Positions 1 to 13,300 of a stretch of 64,000 bases of DNA are shown here, in pieces; within the stretch, counting starts at the first letter, position 1, and each line of letters starts with the position of its first letter. The DNA comes from Elephas maximus indicus. Taxonomy: Eukaryota; Chordata; Mammalia; Proboscidea; Elephantidae. The position numbers and the translations under genes were made by a program. The notes below the pieces were generated by a model that was given only the letters and a program-made list of their open reading frames with translations, was not told the origin of the DNA and made no database searches. The DNA is taken from NCBI RefSeq assembly GCF_024166365.1, contig NC_064827.1, positions 10,209,001-10,273,000 of the forward strand, read 5' to 3'.

Positions 1-1308
1 ATTCAAGACTGATTTTACATAAAAGGCTTTCACTTCAATTTTAAAATTATGTTAATTTTACTTCTATTGAGCACATTTTCGGGTTTTTTTTTACATGGCC
101 TTATAATACAGCATCATGTGCCGGTGAGGGTATTAGATTTAGCTTCTTCTTCTCAGGAGGACAGTAGCCCTTTCACAGAGTCGTTATAAGGTGAAATGAG
201 ATTGTGTAGATAAAAGGATTAATAGCTTATAAAGTTTGAGTCAAATATGAAGCGTATGACCGTGATTTATAAACTTGCTTCTCCAAGCAGCAGGCAGCTC
301 TTTGTTGTAACAGGGAAACACCGACTGTGGTGATGAGGGTGAGAATGTGACTTTCCAGAAAAGAACCCTGTGGAATTGATGACATTAGGGATATAAATAG
401 GATTATGGGGGGAAAAAGAACTGCTCCCAGAGAGATGAAAACTATTTCATGGGCCTCTTAACCCAAAAACTCATTGCTGTCGAGTAATTTCGACTCACAG
501 CAACAACGTAGGACAGAGCAGAACTGCCCTATTGGGTTTCCGAGGCTGTCACCTTGACAGAAGCAGACTGCCACATCTTTCTCCTGTCAAGTGGCTGGTG
601 GGTTCCAACTACCGACCTTTCAGTTACCAGCCAAGCACTTAACCACTGTGTGACCAAGCCTCCTTTTTATGGGCCTTTTAGTCAATATCAGAATTTTTTT
701 TTTTTGGAGCTAGCCTGACCTCTTCAGAGTCAGCAAAATAAACAGTTGTACTGATGGGCCAGATGACTCTAGTGTCAATTTCTAAGTGATAAACTGTCTT
801 TAGGCTAGAATTCGGGCTGATTTGTTTCTAGGCAATCTGAAGCACCCAGCACTGAGCTCATCCTGTGTATTTCAGATTTTGGGTGGGGAGAGTGAAGATG
901 AAGGAGGAAAGCATATTCGATTTTAAAAAAGTACTATTTCAGTGGCCATTCCTTTTATATAAGGAATAACGAATATTTAGAACAACTGAGTAAAAATGAA
1001 AGTACCTCGAATCTGAACTATAGTTTTCTGTGTTTTTATGAAAAAAGCAAAGGGTGAAAGGGGCACAATCCTAAGGCTCCCCTTCACCCCGAAAATAAAA
1101 CCTCACAGGTTCAAGGTAGAGAAACAATTGCAGAGGGAAAGAAAAATGCTTTCAGATAGCAAAGTTAGTTGTGACTATGCTTGTCAGGAATGGAACTTGG
1201 TGAAATCTTTGTCAGAGGCAAGAAAGTGGTATCTGGAGTAACGTTTGTGTGGACATTCGATTTTGTGTTACCTTCCAGTAACCTTTCTCAAATTGTCTTT
1301 TTATTTAG
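1..1308 (+). other. CBWD1 intronic sequence upstream of the first visible exon
   Basis: This is AT-rich intron with one antisense SINE at 466-663. The short open frame at 1038-1241 has no recognisable features. No further CBWD1 exon is visible here. Confidence 0.6.
466..663 (-). mobile_element. tRNA-derived SINE, antisense, diverged
   Basis: The tail complement (ctgtcgagtaatttcgactc) is at the left and the tRNA-like head complement (cacttaaccactgtgtga) at the right. Both are diverged, so this is an old copy. Confidence 0.8.
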
Positions 1309-1355
1309 CATTTAGCAGAAGACAAAGCTGATGGCCTTATCAATGAAGCTACTAG
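1309..1355 (+). CDS. CBWD1: CBWD1 exon (HLAED...NEATR)
   Basis: This 47-nt exon starts in phase 0 after the acceptor tttatttag and ends with two bases of a split Arg codon before gtattc. It reads [15 protein letters not shown] plus the split R, against [16 protein letters not shown] in human. It is the first exon inside the window. The previous exon, which should end in VDSKYGLK, was not found in 1-1308. Confidence 0.93.
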
Positions 1356-4300
1356 GTATTCATATTTAAAGTATATATTGATTGCTGGCTAGTTGAATAC
1401 AGAAAATCAGTAATATGAAAACCGAAAGCAAAGTAAGAAATGTAAAAACCGTAGGCAAGGAAAATGTCTATTCTTTTTTCCCCACAGTTGAATTATTGCT
1501 AGTAATTCATTCTGGCCTGGTAACTAAAATTTTATTTAAAACTGTTTTTTATTAAGGCATAAAGTGAGTACTGAGCACGGGAGTTCCTTGATTCCGAGGG
1601 GCTTGTGAAGTGCTACCATTTTAAAGCATTTCTTGTTCCAGTACAATTCCTTTGGGATCCAAGATTGTAAAAAAGAATAGGCTCACCTCCTGCCATCCTT
1701 AACTGTTCACTGTTATTCAGAACAACAGAGAAACCAATAATGAAATTGTTTTCAACTTGGCATTTAGAATGCCATGTTTTATTTAAATATCTTTAAGTTC
1801 CTAATTGCTTTATTTTTAGACTTATAAATATTTAAATTAGTTTGCCTACAGTGAGCATATTCTTGCTATTGGGGTAAAGGTTCTCTTGGAGAGATGACAG
1901 TCACTGAATGTGCTGCCGGTGTGAGAGGGAGCCCCCGGGAGTTACTGCAGATGGTCCAGATGTAGATAATAAGCAGGGAAGCAGCGACCGACTCCCAGTA
2001 CGTGGTGCGAAGCAACGACCGACTCCCTGTCCTTGGGAGTGTGGTGTGAAGCAACGACCGACTCCCCGTCCTGTCCTTGGGAGTGTGGTGTGAAGCAGCG
2101 ACCGACTCCCTGTCCTTGGGAGTGTGGTGTGAAGCAGTGACCGACTCCCCGTCCTTGGGATTGTGGGGCGAAGCAGTGACCGACTCCCCGTCCTTGGGAG
2201 TGTGGTGCGAAGCAGCGACCGACTCCCTGTCCTTGGGATTGTGGTGTGAAGCAGTGACCGACTCCCCGTCCTTGGGAGTGTGGTGCGAAGCAGCGACCGA
2301 CTCCCTGTCCTTGGGAGTGTGGTGTGAAGCAGTGACCGCCTCCCCGTCCTTGGGATTGTGGGGCGAAGCAGTGACCGACTCCCCGTCCTTGGGAGTGTGG
2401 GGCGAAGCAGTGACCGACTCCCCGTCCTTGGGATTGTGGGGCGAAGCAGTGACCGACTCCCCGTCCTTGGGATTGTGGGGCGAAGCAGTGACCGACTCCC
2501 TGTCCTTGGGATTGTGGGGCGAAGCAGTGACCGCCTCCCCATCCTTGGGATTGTGGGGCGAAGCAGTGACCAACTCCCTGTCCTTGGGAGTGTGGTGCTA
2601 AAGCAGTGACTGATTCCCTGTCCTTGGAAGTGTGGTGCGAAGCAGCGACTGACTCCTTGTCCTTGGGAACGTGGTGCTCTCTTATTTGTGATCCTGCCGA
2701 AACACCGCATTTGGTGTACAGTTAGGATAGAAGTGAACAAGAACTGCAGTGGTTTTGTAACCTGTCTCCTTATTATAAAACATGTTTATTATAGAAAATG
2801 TAAATAAGCAAAATAGAAAATAGCAAAGTGTTATAAAAATAAAAAAGAAAGTCAAATATAGAAGTCCTCCAGTTCAGAGATTACCGCTGTTTTGAGATAC
2901 GTACATTTAGCCTTTATTCATAGAAAATTTACTTTAAAATGAGGTTCTGTTGTACATACTGTTGAAACCTCCTTTTTCACTGAGTTAAAGTTAATTTAGT
3001 TTTGGGATTTTGGCTGCATTCTTTGAAATAACTGGCTGATCCTTCAGGTAGCCTAAGGCTTGGGAGCGGATAGTCTAGTGATTAAAAATTCCTGAAGGAC
3101 TGAGGAAAATGTAAAACATCTTCAGCTTTACTGTTAACAGGAAAAAAAAAATCTGTTAATAGAAAAGAGAACTTCTAGTTCAAGTATTTTGTTATCCAGC
3201 ATCCTGTCTGCTGGATTCTTTAAATTTTCTTTCTGTGAATCTGTTTTACAAGAATAGTATGTATTCGTGGTGTCAAAGAAAGCATTTGTGTAAGATCCTG
3301 AAATCATTTCTGAAGTGGACTTTTTAAAAACCTGTTTAATGTAGGGATAATGTTATGTGAGCTTGTTCTCTGTATTTTTTTGAAAGTTATGGTAATTGTT
3401 AAGGGAATATCCGAGGAAGTAGACTGTCCTTGTCCCTACTGTATTGGCTCTCTGGATCTTATGCCCTTCCTTACACAGAAAGTGATGAGCTGAAACCACC
3501 ATCCTCTGGTAGTAGGTGCTCCGAGGCTTACCTTTGAAGCTCCAGAGTGCCTTGTAAGTAGGAGCACTCGGTAACTATTTTTCGAATGACTAATGTGAAG
3601 TGTGGATTCATGTAGCGATGACTATAACTCGTCCTTACATCTGAAGACTGATAAGCAGATTAGGGGTAAACTCAGTCACTATTATGGAGCATTATATAGT
3701 TCTTAACTGATAATGTTGGCCTGAATGAGGTGTTCGGTTTGTTTTTAATTTCTAAGCATTTCCCTTTTGACTTCTGCTCTGTTTGCCAATTTAGGCAGGT
3801 TGCTTTGGCGGATCTCATCATCATCAATAAGACAGACTTGGTTCCAGAAGAAGATTTAAGCCAATTAAGGATGACGATTAGGTACAAAATTACGAGTGCG
3901 TTGAGTACCTGTAAATCGCGAGTGCACTGCACAAGATGTCTGTGCCGTGACCACTGCCTGGGAAACTAAGGGTTCAAGGTTGACCTGCTTCAAACAGGAG
4001 TCAAACAGGAAGAGCTCCACTTCTGAGACACATGATTCAGTCTTCATTCATATAAAATTTACTTTGAAATGGGATCGTGTTGTCCACACTGCTGAAACTT
4101 GGTCTCGTTGAAAAGGTTGTTGGCTGCCGTCCAGTCGGTTTTGACTTGTAGTGACCCCACAGGACAGAGTGGAGCTGCCCCGGAGGATTCCCTAGGCCGT
4201 AGTCTTTACAGGAGCGGATTGCCAGGCCTTTTCTCCTGTGGAGATTTAAACTGCTGACCTTTCGGTTAGCAGCTGAGTGCCTAACCACTGCACCACGAGG

Positions 4301-7300
4301 GCTCCTTTTCAGGCGCCATTAGAGAATTACCTATTTGATTGTTAACTAACTGACTGCTAGGAAAATAATAATATATAAAATGATTCCCCATGTCTTACAG
4401 AAGATGGTTCAGATGTTGTAGACTGATGCTCAGGCCCTCTGAGGCCATCTTCCTCCTCCCGCCTTCTCTCTGACTCTTTCCCCATGTGGAGCCCCCCTAA
4501 CTGTAGCCACAGTGATTAGCTTACTCTCCCATGGATATGGCTTGCAAATCCCCTTGTTTACTCATGGTATGTTCTCACTCTGGCAATCCCGGATTCCTTC
4601 ATCGTCTCTCTTTTTTTTTTTTTTTTTTTTAACAATTTTATCCATTCTCTAGTGCCCATTTTAAAAAATACACATATCTAATTACCTACTCTGTGCAGTC
4701 TTCTCTGATTCAGGGGGTCTCACTTTTTTCTGAAGCCTCATTGCTTTGACGTCTTCCTTGTCCGTGGCCTAGGATGTCAGCACGGGACAATACGAACGAT
4801 GTTGGTGCTCAGATACGTTAAATGATCCAGCAGTCATTTTACTGACGGTTCCGGAGACTCTGTTCCTTTTTAAAGAAGGGGGACTTTTCAAATGAGGTTA
4901 CAGTTCAGGGCCTTTGTTTTCAGCTAATCTGTAAGACCTAAACGAACTAGTGCCTTCTACAAAGCCTTCATCATTAGGCATCTTTAGGGGGCACAGTGCC
5001 ACGTGCAGCGTGGCTCGGATTTATCATTTCTAGTTTTTATAATTCCTGCTGACTTCAGATTTTGAGTCTGTCAGCGCCAGCTATAATATATTATGTGTTA
5101 TAAATTGAATCAATAAAGACAAGGCTCGTAAGGAGATTGGTTGTAGAGATTAATGCTTGTGGTAGAAAGAAATTCGTATTTTTTACATATTTGATCTTAT
5201 TTAGATAGTAATAGTCTTGATCTTTACTGTAAAAACTTTAATACTGTCTCCATGTGGAGGGCAGGTAGTCTTGCGTACGCTTAAGATCATGGACTTTGGA
5301 ATCTTCTTGGGCTCTGGTCCTTGGTCTGCTTCTCACTGTGTTCTTAGGAACTTATTTAGCCTTTTTAAGTCTCATCTCTACAGTTGGAATAATGCCTACC
5401 TCCTAAATTTGCTTTGCTGTTACATGAGACAGTGGTGGTAAACTTCACACACTGCCTGGCCCATACTCAGTGCTCTATCAGCTGTTATTATCACTAATAC
5501 AATGTAGTTTTTTTCTCAGCTTATATAGTAATTTCAAGTCACAGTGAATTAAAAAAATGAAAGGAAAAGAAAGATGGCTGATACTTTTAAAAAGTCTACA
5601 AAGGGGAAAGTGGTGAATGGAGATTACATCTTTCACGCTCTTTGACACTGGCCTTCTAAAATAAGTTTCTCTTAATCCTATGCATCATCGTAATTGCTAG
5701 AAAGGAGAACACAGTCTGCTTAGCGGGTGTTTTTGGTATAAAAGGAGTGGTTGTTACGACTTAACTTTGACTCTCAGCTCAGTCTCCAGCACTGGCAGCC
5801 TCGACTGTTAGCCAGCTTGCTCCAGCCTGTATGCTGAGCACCAGAAAGGAATGCGGAGGAAGCAGTCTGATGGATCACCCACCCTTTTGGCTTTCTGCCC
5901 TCCGTTGTTCTTCAGACTTGCTGTTGACTCACAATTAGCCTTGGGGAGTTAGAAGGTGGTAAACATGTTTGAGAGAAAATCACCATCAGGCTGTAGAGGA
6001 TACTCCGAATAATTTTTTATGGTATAGGAAAAAGAAATAGTGGAGAGACATGCCTCAGAATCATTGTGTGTGGGAAGCCTTACCCATGAGAATAAGCTTG
6101 AGTAAGTAGCAAATGTCTTGGGCAAGTAACCCTAAAAACAGTGGAATTGATGATACAAATAGATGAGGTATGCTGAAAAGGATGTAACCAGGACTTTGTG
6201 GTGTCACACAGAGTAAGCCGTATTTCATCATGTTAGTGACAAGGGGGAGGACAGGCACGGAGGGTGGAGAGCTGAGCTAGGGAACGGAAGGCAGTGTTCT
6301 ACACAGGACCCCGGTGAGCAACTTGGAGTTAGTGTGAATACTGAGGACAAGCCAAGGTCAAAATGCTCACAACTAGGTTTTATTTCTAGCGTGTGTCTAG
6401 CCATTTCCACATGTCTGGGGAAAAACTGGCTATCTGTAGACACGTTGAATGTCTCCTCATTTTAAGAACACTAGAATTACTGGCTATTTAGAATCATTGT
6501 GTAAAGGGGAAGGCCGTTGTCTAGATCACATAGCAGCTCCTAGTCTGTCGGTTGTACAGTAGATTTTTGCATAACATGTTTTCTTAAAGTGTTAAGTGGA
6601 GAATACCCAGTTTATGGTTTGAAGGAAAAGAATAACTAAACTGTCAAAAAAATAGAAGCTTTGCTTTTCTGTTTTTCTAGCTCCAGATAAATTTGTATGT
6701 GCTTATTTTTCTCTTGTAGAAATAATGTACTGTGCTTTTTAAAAAAATTACTGTACCTTTTCTTCCTTTTTATTTCAGATCAATAAATGGACTAGGAAAA
6801 ATTTTGGAGACACAAAGATCAAGGTACTTTTAAAAAGCTATTACTGGTATTAATACTAAATAATATTAATTATTAATAATAAATCTTAAGTAATTGACAA
6901 ATGTGCTTGATTCTAAATATAAGAAAGATGCAGGTGCATTTTTTAAAAAATGGGACCCGAAAGGGTTGTTTTTAGTACTTTTTCTGAATGAGTTTGGTAT
7001 ATTTGGTAATCACATTTGCTTCTCCTTGTAACTAAGTCTGCAAGTCCAGAGTAACACCATGTAATTGTGCTTTTGCCAAATGGGGAAGAAAACCACTTTT
7101 GTTAAATTAGACTTTCCACCTCTCAGTAAGATGACCAGTACGGAAGTCCAAAACTGTATACTTTTAGGAATCTTCTCTTAATTCGAGGTATTTCAGTGGC
7201 TTCTTAGTATTTTAAAAACCTTCTTACTGTTTCATAGTTGCCAAAAAATCTGTTGTGTAAAAATATATGGCGTCTTTACCTTTAAGTTCTGGATCTATTC

Positions 7301-10300
7301 TTTTATTTCAGTTTCCACTTTGTGTAGGTTCTTCTCTCTTGTTGTGTTCGTTATAAAGTAGATGTGACCTTAAAACACCTGTAGCTTGAATTGTTTCCCA
7401 CAGAGCAACTCTGCTGGCAGAGGGTTTTGGTTAAGCACTGTCTTTAGGGACAGTGGCCCAGCAGCTGGCGGGCCTACAGCCCCAGCTCGGAGGCTCACAC
7501 CTGGCCACCTGGTCCGCCCGGCAACTAGTGCAGAGACCCTCCCCTGCCAGTGCAGCAGAGGCCTCGCTTGAGTGGCTCTCTGTGGGCGCAGGGATCAGAG
7601 GTGCTGACAGACTGCCCCGGTGCTCACAGGACCAGCAGCAGCTGCCTGTGTGCGTGTGAACAGCTGGGGAATTCATCTGGTATGCCTTCTCAGAAGCCGC
7701 TCTTGTGTTAGCCGAGGTGCCAGAAGAATGGCCTGGTATAGGTCCTCTGGAAACAAGCAAACATCCAGGGCACGCTGCGTCTCCGTGTAACCTCGCTTCC
7801 ACCACCAGCCCGTCCTCAGCAAACACCCGCTGTGCCCTGCAGTCTCCATGTAATCTCACTGCCACCACCAGCCCGTCCTCAGCAAACACCCAGTGTGCCC
7901 CTGCCTCTCCATGTAACCTCACTCCCACCACCAGCCTTTCCTCAGCAAACACCCAGTGTGCCCCTGCCTCTCCCTGTAACCTCGTTCCCACCACCAGCCC
8001 ATCCTTAGCAAACACCCACTGTGCCCTGCAGTCTCCATGTAATCTCACTGCCACCACCAGCCCGTCCTCAGCAAACACCCAGTGTGCCCCTGCCTCTCCA
8101 TGTAACCTGGTTCCCACCACCAGCCCGTCCTCAGCAAACACCCAGTGTGCCCCTGCCTCTCCATGTAACCTGGTTCCCACCACCAGCCCGTCCTCAGCAA
8201 ACACCCAGTGTGCCCCTGCCTCTCCATGTAACCTCACTCCCACCACCAGCCTTTCCTCAGCAAACACCCAGTGTGCCCCTGCCTCTCCATGTAACCTCGT
8301 TCCCACCACCAGCCCATCCTTAGCAAACACCCACTGTGCCTTGCAGTCTCCATGTAATCTCACTGCCACCACCAGCCCGTCCTCAGCAAACACCCAGTGT
8401 GCCCCTGCCTCTCCATGTAACCTCACTCCCACCACCAGCCTTTCCTCAGCAAACACCCAGTGTGCCCCTGCCTCTCCCTGTAACCTCGTTCCCACCACCA
8501 GCCCATCCTTAGCAAACACCCACTGTGCCCTGCAGTCTCCATGTAATCTCACTGCCACCACCAGCCCGTCCTCAGCAAACACCCAGTGTGCCCCTGCCTC
8601 TCCATGTAACCTGGTTCCCACCACCAGCCCGTCCTCAGCAAACACCCAGTGTGCCCCTGCCTCTCCATGTAACCTGGTTCCCACCACCAGCCCGTCCTCA
8701 GCAAACACCCAGTGTGCCCCTGCCTCTCCATGTAACCTCACTCCCACCACCAGCCTTTCCTCAGCAAACACCCAGTGTGCCCCTGCCTCTCCATGTAACC
8801 TCATTCCCACCACCAGCCCATCCTTAGCAAACACCCACTGTGCCCTGCAGTCTCCATGTAATCTCACTGCCACCACCAGCCCGTCCTCAGCAAACACCCA
8901 GTGTGCCCCTGCCTCTCCATGTAACCTGGTTCCCACCACCAGCCCGTCCTCAGCAAACACCCAGTGTGCCCCTGCCTCTCCATGTAACCTCACTCCCACC
9001 ACCAGCCTTTCCTCAGCACCTCTCTTCTTTCTGTTGCATTTGACCATTTCCTCTCCACTTTTTCTCTTCTTTACAGAGTGGCACACAGACAACTACGTAA
9101 TTACTAACTAAGCATCTAAGTGATATCCATAAATAGGCACGGTTGTGTCATAAGAGTGTTTTTTCGGTTCATGTTTACAAACATCTTAAATTGATTTATT
9201 AAAGACCCCCGGATTTATCTTGCTTCACTTCTTGTTGATTTTAATTTTTGGAAATACCCATTTCATCTTGAATAGTTTATTATGTAATGATTTTGCTGTT
9301 TATGTGACAGTTCTAATATTAGTTCTGTTCACGTTATAGTAAGTTCACATGCAGTGATTAATTTTTGTTACTTAAAATGGATGAGAACAAGGGAACAAAA
9401 TCCTTTTCCTTTTGTTTCTTCAGTGTCTGTGTTTTCCAGCATGTCTTAAAATCTAGGGGGCTCTGAAACAGTACTTCCTTGTTGGGAGGACGGAAGTTGG
9501 ATAGGATCCTGTTCAGTGAGGATCAGACATCCACGGTGGAATTCTTACCATTGGGTCAAGACTCTTATATTAAATATTCCCCCACATTCCCTGAGGCATG
9601 GCAGATTGAGCTTCCCAGTTCAGGAACTAGAGTTTTGGTTCTTAACACAATAGTTGGAAATCACTCTGATGGAAGTTTCGTTTTACCTTAATCTCTTTAG
9701 CAATCGGTGGTTATAAAGGACCTGACAGTAGTAAAAACTGCTGTAAACATGCGTATTGTGTAAGACTAAGGACTAAGACTGGCACATAGCACTGTCTTGT
9801 TGGTAAGACTTGAGCTGCTAACAGGGTGTGAAATACCAGGGTCCTGTAAGGACAGGAATACAGAGGAAGGACTGTCGGCGCCTCTTGATGGAGACTCAGG
9901 AAAATGTTGACCGGGGAGGCAACCGTGGACCTGGGTCCTGAAGAATGAGTAGTTTTCCAGGACCGGACTAGAGAGACTTTCCAAGTGTAAGGAATAGTAT
10001 GTGCAGAGATTGTGTACTCCAGGAACCTAGGAATATTTTTAAATGGTTAGGGGGAAAAAAACAATTGTCATTGGGTCGATTCTCACTCATGGCAAGCCTG
10101 TGTGTGTGTCGGAGTCAAACTATGCTCCATAGGGTTTCTGTGGCTGTTGTTTTGGAAGTAGATCGCCAGGCCTTTCTTCCAGGTTCTTCTGGGCAGACTT
10201 GAACCGTCAACCTTTCAGTTAGTAGTCAAGCACATAAAGCATTTGCATCACCCGGGGACTCCAGAATGGCTAGAACACAGGGAATTATCTGGCAGAGAGA

Positions 10301-13300
10301 AGAAGAGGTATGGCCGAAGGGATGGAGAAATGATCACAAGGGGTCTTTAACGCCAAGGTACAGTTTTCGAATTTTCTCCTGTAGGCAGCAAGGAGTTGGT
10401 GAAGGATTTTCAAAGCAGCATAACTCTTAGGAGATGGGTTGAGTGTGTTGCCATTCTCCAAGCTAGGAAATACGGGAAGGAGGAGCAAGTTTGGGTTGGG
10501 GGTGTGTGTGTGTGTGTGTGGGTTTGTAAAAGGTGATTAGTTCAGTTCTGTAAACACTGAGTTTGAGGCCCCACTGAGTGATACATTCACGAAGTTAGTT
10601 CTAGATTCAGGAAGGAGCTATTGGACCGTATCTGTGACGCATAGAGCAGGGATTGGCCGTGGGGCCTGTTCATTAGACCCGCTGGGGAAAAGATGACCTA
10701 GACAGAGCCCCCCTGGGTGCAGCTGAACCCCCTTCCCACCCTGGACAGCCCAGAGCCTCTCCCCTGCCCCTGGTTTTTGACAGGCTTCTTAAAGCAGTCT
10801 GTAAGCAGAGGGAATATCGAAAGTAGCTCTTCACAGGGAAAAGATTAGGCTCTCCTGGCATAGATTGTGCCAGAAATGAAGGGGAAAGATGACCTTTTGA
10901 AGTTTTTTTTCTTCCCCCTTTTTGTTTGCATCATTCTCTTAATTTTTAAATAATGGTAGTCTTTTTTTTTTTTTTCTATTTTAGTGTTTTGGAAAAGATC
11001 TGATGCTTTTACCTCTGAAGGAGGACAGCTAAATACTCTGATGCTTGGGAGGCTAGTTCTCTAGTCATAGGCCTTGGCTGAGGGAAGGAATTTCCTTTTC
11101 ATGGGTGTGCCAGATGTGGGGAAAGTTCGTAAAGACCTCCACCTGGAAACAGACTTTTTCCTCTGTCATTCTCCGCTGAGAATCTGGTGAGGGGCAGTGA
11201 GAGATTTTGATATTTTATTGCCCTTAGTGGAGACCAGTTTTTTGTCCCGACCTGCTGCTGACCCTGTCTCTGTTAGAAGAACTGGAGACTCCGTCTCTAA
11301 AGCAGAGTCCTCCCTAACCCTCTGCCGTGTACTCTCAGGGCCGCTGTCACAAAGACGGTCGTTGATTTCGAAGCTGGTGGTTCATAGCTGATTTTTGGTC
11401 TTCGCACCATGGGCGTCTGTAAGCTTGGTTAAGCTTAAAGCTGTTTTCTGGGCCCTGTCAATATCTGTATCTGCTCTCCTGTGCGCGTGAAGAAGGGAAG
11501 ATGTTTAACATTAAGGCTTTGGTCTCCGAGTGTAAATTGACACGCAGAAATGTCATCGTGGAACATTGACTTTGATCATTTTCCTAATTCTGGGCATCTA
11601 GAACGTCTGGAATCTGAAATGTCGTTATAGCCTGTCGACATGGAACTTTGGAGCCTTCTTTTAGTGGACTGGGACTTTGTCTTGCCAGGATAAGTGCTCA
11701 TAACCGGGTGTTGTTGCCACTGGTGTGAGTGTGTGGCGGATGCTGAGAACCAGCAAGGCGGCCACAGCTGGTCGGTGCTGAGCTAAAGCAGGGACGTTAC
11801 CCTCTGTGTTGGTGTATTTTTAGAGACTCTCGAATTTGACAAAGTTTCATTGTGAGAGAATTATAAACATTTGACAAGCTCTCAGAGTCTGTATTTGAAA
11901 TCCAGTCATTCTGCCATCATTTTCCTCAAATACCCCTTCATTCTAGCATTGGTTGTAGAGAAAACACTGACCTCTGCTGTGTTACAGTTGGAATTCGGTC
12001 ACCAGCTTTTCTAAGTTTACTTAAGCCAGATGTAATGCTAATTGTGATGTGCTATTCGTATCCGATTTGAGTCTCTGCGCTCTCATGAGGTTACTTATCA
12101 CCAAGTAGTCCTAGCAGAAATAATGTTTATTCAGAGAGGGTACTAATTGCGAAGCTTCTGTCTGTGTGCAGCCCCATTCTGAATGAAAGAAAATCAAACC
12201 CCACTCTTTGGATGTAGAGAAGGGTCCAGGCGTGAGCTAATATTTATATATCGGTTGCTTGATGCCTCATATTCTTGTAATATTACCTGGTGTATACCAT
12301 GGGGTGAGGGAAAAAAAAACGTGGGGTGAGGGAAGACGGACGAAAAGAAACACAGATGTTCCTGTACCCTGTGTTATTCCTCGGTTCCATTTCCCTCTTC
12401 TCATCTTTCGGTCATTAATTGCTGCTTGGAGCAGTTTCACTTCTTTAAAACGGATTTTTTATTTTTCTTCCCTTTTTTTTTTTTTTTGCTATACAAACGT
12501 ATTTGAAAAGCTTATAAATTTAGTTTCAGGATTGAAGAGACAATTGAAAGTGAAAAAAACCTGTGGCTTGTCGAAGTAATAAATAACCAAGTACTTTTCT
12601 GCCTTGATCTTACGCCACTCAGTCACTTTTACAAATTTTATGTATAACAATTTGTTAAGCATTTCTGTTCATTGTCTGTAGTTTTTAGATGTGTTTCCAA
12701 AAACAGTATAATATGCTGATGAATCTTTATGTCTACATTTTTTGGCAAAAGATTCTTAGAGGGTATTGTTGTTCAATTGTATACATTTCACAGAATTTCA
12801 CTGTTCTCATTGGTTTTCTTCCTTTCAGGGTCGACCTCTCTAATGTGTTAGACCTTCATGCCTTTGACAGTCTCTCAGGAATAAGGTGTGTTCTCTGCAT
12901 TGTGGTCACTTTTACTGTCATAAATCTTTCATTCCACAGGTACAGGACTGCTTTACACAGGCGTCCACATGATTTACGCTTCTTTCATTCCCTTGGCATA
13001 CAGAACCATTTTTGAACGTTCTGTTTTTGGTCATTTGGAAATCAGAGTGCATGTGCCTATAGAAATTATAGTATAAATCATTGTTAATTTAGAGGCTAAC
13101 CGTTAACACTTCCATGCCGATAATGTGCCATACTCTTTCCATGGAAAAATGCACCAAGTAAGCAGGCAGCTTGAACTTCAGGCGTTCGTGCAGATGCCTC
13201 CTTTCTTCAGAGTGACGGATGCCTTGCCTGACTCTTTCTCAGAGGCGTCTTTTTGACACAACAGGGGAGCTGTCTGAGCCTCACCTGTGTATCCACAAGA

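Noticed and set aside
1866-2740. Open frames on both strands across the 39-bp array
   Set aside because: Same reason: the unit is 13 codons and the translations are low-complexity repeats.
1981-9018. Repeat arrays considered as CRISPR
   Set aside because: Units are contiguous with no unique spacers, and the window is mammalian.
7431-9111. Long open frames (553 codons on -, 468 on +) across the 63-bp array
   Set aside because: The unit length is a multiple of three, so frames stay open automatically. The products are pure tandem peptides on both strands, inside an intron, with no domain.
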